The notes under the pieces: generated by a model
Told to the model about the DNA's origin: nothing
The model's database searches: none
What the model saw: only the letters and a program-made list of their open reading frames with translations
Assembly (NCBI RefSeq): GCF_039888675.1
Contig: NZ_JBDQQR010000001.1
Span: forward strand, 868,001-932,000
Reading direction: 5' to 3'
Length of the DNA: 64,000 nt
Source: Mesorhizobium sp. CAU 1732
Lineage (GTDB): Bacteria > Pseudomonadota > Alphaproteobacteria > Rhizobiales > Rhizobiaceae
In this document: positions 58,450 through 64,000 of the stretch, one piece after another
Position numbering within the stretch: the first letter of the stretch is position 1
How the letters are laid out: each line of letters opens with the position of its first letter
Translations under genes and position numbers: made by a program

Positions 58450-59961
58450 ATGGATATCAGACAGGAAACCACGGACATCCTCGTCCGTCTCGGGCTCGAC
58501 GCAAAGGTGCTCACGGCTGGCGACATGGCCGTCAGGAGCCCCGTGTCCGGCACGGAGATCGCATCGCTGAAGACGATTTCGGAAGCGGACGCGAAGAAGG
58601 CCATCGAGGCCGCCGACGCCGCATTCCGCGCCTGGCGTCTCGTGCCGGCGCCGCGCCGCGGCGAACTGGTTCGCCTGCTGGGCGAGGAACTCCGCGCCTC
58701 CAAGGAAGACCTCGGCCGTCTGGTGTCGATCGAAGTCGGCAAGATCCCGTCGGAAGGCCTGGGCGAAGTGCAGGAGATGATCGACATCTGCGACTTCGCG
58801 GTCGGCCTGTCCCGCCAGCTCTACGGCCTGACGATCGCGACCGAGCGTCCGGGCCACCGCATGATGGAAACCTGGCATCCGCTGGGCGTCGTGGGCGTCA
58901 TTTCGGCCTTCAACTTCCCCGTCGCCGTCTGGTCCTGGAACGCGTGCCTTGCATTCGTCTGCGGCGACAGCGTCGTCTGGAAGCCGTCCGAAAAGACGCC
59001 GCTCACCGCGCTCGCCTGCGAGGCGATCTTCGCCCGTGCGCTGAAGCGTTTCGGGGACGCGCCGGAAGGACTGCTCCAGGTTCTGATCGGCGATCGCGCG
59101 ATCGGCGAAGTGTTGGTGGATCATCCCAAGGTTCCGCTGGTGTCGGCGACCGGCTCGACCCGCATGGGCCGCGACGTCGGCCCGCGCCTCGCCAAGCGCT
59201 TTGCGCGCGCGATCCTCGAACTCGGCGGCAACAATGCGGGCATCGTCTGCCCATCCGCCGATCTCGACATGGCGCTTCGCGCCATCGCATTCGGCGCCAT
59301 GGGAACCGCCGGGCAGCGCTGCACCACGCTGCGTCGCCTCTTCGTGCACGAAAGCGTGTATGACGCGCTCGTTCCGCGCCTGAAGAAGGCCTATGAGAGC
59401 GTCTCCATCGGCAGCCCGCTGGAAAGCGCGGCGCTGATCGGCCCGCTCATCGACAAGGCCGCATTCGACAATATGCAAAAGGCGCTCGATGCGGCGAAGT
59501 CTCTCGGCGGCACGGTCACCGGCGGCGCGCGTTTCGACACGAAGGATGCGGACGCCTACTACGTGCGCCCGGCAATCGTCGAAATGCCGAAGCAGGACGG
59601 ACCGGTGCTCGAAGAAACCTTCGCACCGATCCTCTACGTCATGAAATACAGCGACCTCGACGCCGTGCTCGAAGAGCACAATGCGGTCGCGGCCGGCCTC
59701 TCGTCCTCCATCTTCACGCGCGACCTGCAGGAATCCGAGCGTTTTCTGTCGGCTGACGGTTCCGATTGCGGCATTGCCAATGTGAACATCGGCACGTCCG
59801 GTGCGGAGATCGGCGGCGCGTTCGGTGGCGAGAAGGAAACCGGCGGCGGCCGCGAATCCGGCTCCGACGCATGGCGCGCCTACATGCGCCGCGCGACCAA
59901 CACGGTGAACTACTCCAAGGCCCTGCCACTGGCGCAGGGCGTGTCCTTCGACGTCGAGTAA
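58450..59961 (+). CDS. amaB: Piperideine-6-carboxylate dehydrogenase-type aldehyde dehydrogenase (ALDH7)
   Basis: A 503-residue NAD-dependent aldehyde dehydrogenase of the ALDH7/AmaB group, which oxidises the semialdehyde in equilibrium with piperideine-6-carboxylate to 2-aminoadipate in lysine catabolism. ELGGNNAGI and the catalytic Cys291 in GTAGQRCTTLRR are present. The end GGAFGGEKETGGGRESGSDA is characteristic of this branch. The start follows AAGGAAAAGCG. It is six bases before an aminotransferase gene, probably one operon, controlled by the divergent LysR. Confidence 0.92.
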   Translation: MDIRQETTDILVRLGLDAKVLTAGDMAVRSPVSGTEIASLKTISEADAKKAIEAADAAFRAWRLVPAPRRGELVRLLGEELRASKEDLGRLVSIEVGKIPSEGLGEVQEMIDICDFAVGLSRQLYGLTIATERPGHRMMETWHPLGVVGVISAFNFPVAVWSWNACLAFVCGDSVVWKPSEKTPLTALACEAIFARALKRFGDAPEGLLQVLIGDRAIGEVLVDHPKVPLVSATGSTRMGRDVGPRLAKRFARAILELGGNNAGIVCPSADLDMALRAIAFGAMGTAGQRCTTLRRLFVHESVYDALVPRLKKAYESVSIGSPLESAALIGPLIDKAAFDNMQKALDAAKSLGGTVTGGARFDTKDADAYYVRPAIVEMPKQDGPVLEETFAPILYVMKYSDLDAVLEEHNAVAAGLSSSIFTRDLQESERFLSADGSDCGIANVNIGTSGAEIGGAFGGEKETGGGRESGSDAWRAYMRRATNTVNYSKALPLAQGVSFDVE

Positions 59962-59967
59962 ACGAAG

Positions 59968-61200
59968 ATGAGCAAGCACGAACGCAGCGAGGCGGGGTTT
60001 CGTCCCGCCTCCAGGGTCGCCTCGATCGGCGTCTCCGAGATCCTTCAGATCGGGCAGCGCGCGGGCGCGATGAAGCGCACTGGGCGACCCGTGATCGTGC
60101 TTGGCGCCGGCGAGCCGGACTTCGACACGCCGGACAACGTCAAGCAGGCGGCCTGGAGGGCGATCCAGGCCGGCGACACGAAATACACCAACCTCGACGG
60201 CTCGCCCGCCATGAAAGACGCGGTCCGGCACAAGTTCAGGACCGAGAACGGGCTGGATTTCGCGGCAAACGAGGTCACGGTCTCGACCGGCGCGAAGCAG
60301 GTCCTGTTCAACGCCTTCATGGCGACGCTCGACCCGGGCGACGAGGTCATCATTCCAGCGCCCTACTGGACGTCCTATATCGACATCGTGCGGATCTGTG
60401 GCGGCGTGCCGGTCACGGTCGAGGGCAGGGCGGAGAACGGATTTCGCATCACGGCAGAGCAACTCGACGCGGCGATCACCCCGCGCACGTGCTGGGTGCT
60501 GCTGAACTCGCCGTCCAATCCAAGCGGTGCCGCCTACGGTGAAGAGCATTATCGGCCGCTGCTGGACCTGCTGCTCGACAGGCCGCATGTGTGGCTTATG
60601 GCCGACGATATCTACGAGCACATCGTCTATGACGGTTTTCGCTTCGTGACGCCGGTCGCGCTCGAGCCGCGCCTTCGCGAGCGGGCGTTGACGATCAACG
60701 GCGTCTCGAAGGCCTATGCCATGACTGGGTGGCGCATCGGCTACGCGGCGGGACCCGCCGACCTGATCAAGGCCATGGCCGTGGTGCAGAGCCAGGCGAC
60801 GTCGAACCCCACATCGATCAGCCAGGCTGCGGCGATCGAGGCGCTGACGGGCACGCAGGATTTCATCCCCGAACGCCGCGACAGCTTCCGGGCGCGTCGT
60901 GATCTGGTCGTAAGCGGGCTGAACGCCATCGACGGCATCGAATGCCGCATGCCGGAAGGCGCGTTCTACGCGTTTGCGAGTTGTGCGGGCCTGCTCGGCG
61001 GCAAGACCCCGGACGGCGACGTCATCGGCTCCGACCGCGACTTCGCGAACTACCTTCTGGAGAAGGCAGAAGTTGCGGTCGTGCCGGGATCGGCATTTGG
61101 CCTCAGCCCGTTCTTCCGCATTTCCTATGCGACCTCGCAAGGCGAACTGGAAGAAGCGCTGCGACGCATCTCTGCTGCCTGCGTGGAGATCGCCGTATAG
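59968..61200 (+). CDS. Class I/II pyridoxal phosphate-dependent aminotransferase
   Basis: A 410-residue fold-type I aminotransferase of the AspC (subgroup I-gamma) kind. The PLP lysine is Lys248 in NGVSKAYAMTGWRIGYAAGP; VSTGAKQVLFNAF, APYWTSYIDIV, NSPSNPSGAAY and MADDIYEHIVYD are standard. These enzymes use aspartate, aromatic amino acids or other donors with 2-oxoglutarate. Following a piperideine-6-carboxylate dehydrogenase by six bases, it may transaminate lysine or 2-aminoadipate; this assignment is contextual. Confidence 0.92.
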   Translation: MSKHERSEAGFRPASRVASIGVSEILQIGQRAGAMKRTGRPVIVLGAGEPDFDTPDNVKQAAWRAIQAGDTKYTNLDGSPAMKDAVRHKFRTENGLDFAANEVTVSTGAKQVLFNAFMATLDPGDEVIIPAPYWTSYIDIVRICGGVPVTVEGRAENGFRITAEQLDAAITPRTCWVLLNSPSNPSGAAYGEEHYRPLLDLLLDRPHVWLMADDIYEHIVYDGFRFVTPVALEPRLRERALTINGVSKAYAMTGWRIGYAAGPADLIKAMAVVQSQATSNPTSISQAAAIEALTGTQDFIPERRDSFRARRDLVVSGLNAIDGIECRMPEGAFYAFASCAGLLGGKTPDGDVIGSDRDFANYLLEKAEVAVVPGSAFGLSPFFRISYATSQGELEEALRRISAACVEIAV

Positions 61201-61224
61201 CGATCCCCACAGGATTTCGTCGCA

Positions 61225-64000
61225 TCAGGCCGGCCTCTGTGCGGCACTTTCCTCACCGTCCCCATGGCCCTCGTGATCTTCGGGCGCCTTTGGCAAGAAC
61301 GGTGCGAGCCGCCGCGTGATGCTGTCGATGTAGGACAGGATCACCGGCACGACGATCAGCGTCAGGATGGTCGAGCTGATCAGGCCGCCGATCACGGCAT
61401 GCGCCATTGGCGCGCGCTGCGCACCGCCGCCGCTGACGGCAAGCGCGAGCGGGATCATGCCGAAGATCATTGCAAGCGTGGTCATGACGATCGGCCGAAA
61501 GCGGATCGAGCCGGCGCTGACCAGCGCTTCGGTGAGCGACAGGCCGCGTTCGCGCTCCTTGTTGGCGAAATCCACCAGCAGGATGCCGTTCTTCGTCACC
61601 AGACCCATCAGCATGATGAAGCCGATCAGCGAGAACATGTTGATCGTGCTGCCGGTCACAAGCAGGCCGAGCAGGACGCCGATGAGCGAGAGGGGCAGGG
61701 CGGCCATGATGGCGATCGGCTGGGTGAAGCTGCCGAACTGCGACGCCAGGACGATGTAGATGAAGATGACCGCCATCGCGAGCGCGGTGACCATGTGGCC
61801 GACCGTCTCCTCCATGTTCTCGGACTGGCCGCCGAGCTGTATGCGGTAACCAGCCGGAAGCTCGTATCTCGCTATGAGGGACTGGAGGTCCGTGGTCGCG
61901 TCGCCCAGCGTGCGGCCGGCAACGTCTGCCGATATGAGAACCTCGCGCGACATGTCGAGCCGGCGGATTTCCGATGCGGTCCGTACAGCCGAGATGTCCG
62001 CGACCTGGTCGATGCGAACCATGACCGGCGCGCCGCTCGCATCGGTGCTGCCCGTCGTCATCATCAGTTCGCTGATCGCGGTCATGTCTGTCCGCTGATC
62101 CTGCGGGAGACGAACGACGACCTCGTAGGTCTCGCCGAGCGAGTCGGTCCAGTTGGTGACCTCTTCGCCCCCGACGAGCGGGCTCAGCATGTCGCCGAGC
62201 TGCTGCACGCCGATGCCGAGATCGCTTGCGGCCTCGCGCTTGAGGCGCACCGAGACGATCTCGCTGGTCTCCTCCGCGCTGGACGCAACATCGACCATTC
62301 CCGGGATGCGGCGCATGTCGGCGATGATGTTGGTCGCGATCTCGTCGAGGACCGCGCGGTCGTCGCCGAGAATGCTGAGTTGGATCGGGCTCTGGCCACC
62401 ACCAAGTCCCTCCTGGACGATCGCGATGTCGATGCCCGGAATGGCAGCGAGGCGCTCGCGGATCGGCTCGCCCAGCATCGCGGGCGTGCGTGTGCGCTCC
62501 GCATGAGGCACGAGCCGCACCAGCACGGCCGCCTTGTGCTTGCCCATCGCTCCGCCCGTGTTCACTGTCGAGTATATCGCCGAAACTTCGGGGAACTCGC
62601 GCAGCGCGCCTTCCACCTGGCCAAGCTTGGCACGCGTATAGTCCAGTGAGGAACCGACCGGCGCGGTCACGTTGATCTGGAACCGGCCCTCGTCGGCGTT
62701 CGGCACGAACTCGGCGCCGACGAGCGGAACCATGAAGACGCTGCCGACGAAGATGGCGACGGTCGCCATCAGCGTGACGAAGCGGTGCCGCAGCGTCCAG
62801 CCGATGAGGTTTCGGTACTGGCCTGCCAGCTTTTCGAAACCGTGGTCGAAGCGGGCGATGATGCGGCCGATCGGACCACGCTTGGCATTTGGCTGCGCAT
62901 CCGGATCGTACCAGACGCTGGACAGCATCGGGTCGAGCGTGAAGGCGACGAAAAGCGATATCAGCACCGCAGCCGAGACCGTCACGCCGAACTCGTAGAA
63001 GAAGCGTCCGACAATGCCTTCCATGAAGGCCACGGGTAGGAACACCGCGATGATGGTCGCCGTCGTCGCCATCACGGCAAGGCCGATCTCGTTGGTGCCG
63101 TCGAGCGCTGCCCGGAGATGCGATTTGCCCATATGGAGATGGCGGGTGATGTTCTCTCGCACGACGATCGCGTCGTCTACCAGAATGCCGATGGAGAGGG
63201 TGAGTGCCAGAAGGCTCATCGTGTTGAGCGTGAAGCCGAGGGCGCTGATGACGGCGAGCGTGCCGATCATTGCGATCGGCAAAGTGAGGCCGGTGATGAC
63301 CGTGCTGCGCCAGGAATTGAGGAAAAGGAAGACGATGGCAATGGCGAGCGCTGCGCCCTCCATGAGCGTCGCCTGGACCTGATCGACGGATTCCTGGATC
63401 GCGACGGACGAGTCCGTGACGATGCGAAGCTGCACGCCCTCGGACGCAAGTTCCTCGTTGAGCTGTTCGAGGCGCTGCTTCACATCCGTGACGACCTGAA
63501 CCGTGTTCGCGTCCTGTATCTTGACGATGTCGAGCGCCAGCGCCGGCTCGCCATTGTAGATCGCGAGGCTTTCCGCGTCGGCGGCGCCGTCGCTGATCGT
63601 CGCGATGTCGCCCAGATAGACCGGGCCGCCGCCGCGCCGCGCCACGATCATCTCGAGGAAATCCTCGGGCTGCTCGATACGACCCTGGACCTGGATCGTG
63701 CGCTCGCTGAAGTCGCCGATCACACTGCCGGCCGGGCGGTTCTGGTTGCCGCTGCGCAGCGCGCCCACGACTTCGTCGATTCCGACGCCGAGCGCCCGCA
63801 TGCGGGTCTCGTCGATGCGAATGTCGATCTGGCGTTCCTGTCCGCCCACCAGCGTGGCCTGGCCGACGCCCGAGATGGTCGTCAACTGGCGGGCGACGCG
63901 CTGGTCGGCGAGCGTGGTCAGTTCGGGCACGCTGAGCGACGGCGAACTGACCGCCACCGACAGGATCGGCTGGTCGGACGGATCGAAGCGCGAGACGAGC
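61225..64000 (-). CDS. RND family efflux transporter inner-membrane subunit (5' end missing)
   Basis: The C-terminal 924 residues of an AcrB-type hydrophobe/amphiphile efflux pump; the frame stays open to the window edge (LVSRFDPSDQPILSVAVSS), so only about 120 residues are missing. Visible: the periplasmic porter domain, the SIGILVDDAIVVRENITRH helix 4 with the proton-relay acidic pair, MATTATIIAVFLPVAFMEG, and GLVTKNGILLVDFANKERER with the relay lysine. GMIPLALAVSGGGAQRAPMA is typical of the MexF/BpeF-like group. It likely exports drugs or toxic organics with a periplasmic adaptor encoded outside the window. Confidence 0.95.
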   Translation of the reverse strand, partial: LVSRFDPSDQPILSVAVSSPSLSVPELTTLADQRVARQLTTISGVGQATLVGGQERQIDIRIDETRMRALGVGIDEVVGALRSGNQNRPAGSVIGDFSERTIQVQGRIEQPEDFLEMIVARRGGGPVYLGDIATISDGAADAESLAIYNGEPALALDIVKIQDANTVQVVTDVKQRLEQLNEELASEGVQLRIVTDSSVAIQESVDQVQATLMEGAALAIAIVFLFLNSWRSTVITGLTLPIAMIGTLAVISALGFTLNTMSLLALTLSIGILVDDAIVVRENITRHLHMGKSHLRAALDGTNEIGLAVMATTATIIAVFLPVAFMEGIVGRFFYEFGVTVSAAVLISLFVAFTLDPMLSSVWYDPDAQPNAKRGPIGRIIARFDHGFEKLAGQYRNLIGWTLRHRFVTLMATVAIFVGSVFMVPLVGAEFVPNADEGRFQINVTAPVGSSLDYTRAKLGQVEGALREFPEVSAIYSTVNTGGAMGKHKAAVLVRLVPHAERTRTPAMLGEPIRERLAAIPGIDIAIVQEGLGGGQSPIQLSILGDDRAVLDEIATNIIADMRRIPGMVDVASSAEETSEIVSVRLKREAASDLGIGVQQLGDMLSPLVGGEEVTNWTDSLGETYEVVVRLPQDQRTDMTAISELMMTTGSTDASGAPVMVRIDQVADISAVRTASEIRRLDMSREVLISADVAGRTLGDATTDLQSLIARYELPAGYRIQLGGQSENMEETVGHMVTALAMAVIFIYIVLASQFGSFTQPIAIMAALPLSLIGVLLGLLVTGSTINMFSLIGFIMLMGLVTKNGILLVDFANKERERGLSLTEALVSAGSIRFRPIVMTTLAMIFGMIPLALAVSGGGAQRAPMAHAVIGGLISSTILTLIVVPVILSYIDSITRRLAPFLPKAPEDHEGHGDGEESAAQRPA

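Noticed and set aside
58357..61140. 927-codon open frame on the minus strand
   Set aside because: Antisense to the ALDH7 and aminotransferase genes, which carry complete active-site motifs; the long frame is a GC-bias effect.

Overview
The window looks like chromosomal DNA of a high-GC alphaproteobacterium of the Hyphomicrobiales, probably a Mesorhizobium/Phyllobacteriaceae relative. The evidence is a fused anthranilate synthase TrpE(G) behind a 14-residue TrpL leader with three Trp codons, rhizobia-type DUF6638, DUF2333 and DUF1127 genes, and rhizobial palindromic intergenic repeats. No tRNA, rRNA, insertion sequence, phage gene or CRISPR array was seen. Both window ends cut through genes: a DUF559 protein on the left and an RND efflux pump on the right.

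Layout. (1) 1-13.1 kb, mostly housekeeping on the + strand: DUF559 (partial), DUF6638, DUF2333, formate-tetrahydrofolate ligase, DUF1127 with a divergent LysR, a small basic protein, a PAP2 phosphatase, a small heme-copper-oxidase-like membrane protein, trpL-trpE(G), a CDF metal exporter, and an SDR dehydrogenase coupled to 2-dehydro-3-deoxygalactonokinase. (2) 13.2-21.8 kb, a tightly overlapping seven-gene + strand operon: split aconitase-type hydro-lyase, PEP mutase/isocitrate lyase-type lyase, HyuB, HyuA, an isochorismatase-fold protein and a flavoprotein. A 22-bp palindromic operator lies upstream. (3) 21.8-41.6 kb, several transcription units: a cysteine hydrolase and a ThDP enzyme; an amidohydrolase with a Liv-type ABC transporter; a PaaK-like CoA ligase; two paralogous HutC-type GntR regulators; a second amidohydrolase with an SsuABC-type transporter, another cysteine hydrolase and an acetoacetate-decarboxylase-fold protein; a third amidohydrolase with an acyl-CoA ligase; and a divergent nitrilase. 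Four of the intergenic regions here share the octamer ATAACAAT/ATTGTTAT. (4) 41.6-54 kb: a Dpp/Opp-type transporter with a permease-ATPase fusion and an FCD-type GntR gene at its end, then (upstream on the same strand) a second SsuABC-type transporter, another GntR and a gamma-glutamyltransferase, with a divergent fumarylpyruvate-hydrolase-like FAH enzyme. (5) 54-57.3 kb: a thiamine-precursor uptake operon (YkoF, ThiX, ThiZ, ThiY) behind a TPP riboswitch. (6) 57.4-64 kb: a LysR divergent from a piperideine-6-carboxylate dehydrogenase-type ALDH and an aminotransferase, then the RND pump.

How the genes work together. About 40 kb (13.2-54 kb) reads as a catabolic island: four ABC importers, amide- and nitrile-cleaving enzymes, CoA ligases, a split hydratase plus lyase, and four GntR regulators. 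The substrate cannot be read from sequence. For the 13.3-21.8 kb operon the enzyme types fit opening of a cyclic amide or imide, release of ammonia, hydration of a substituted maleate, and retro-aldol cleavage to 2-oxo acid plus carboxylate. That route is inference. The most unusual features are three amidohydrolase paralogues that all lack the N-terminal HxH metal motif, the shared octamer linking their promoters, and an isochorismatase-fold protein whose catalytic cysteine position is glycine.
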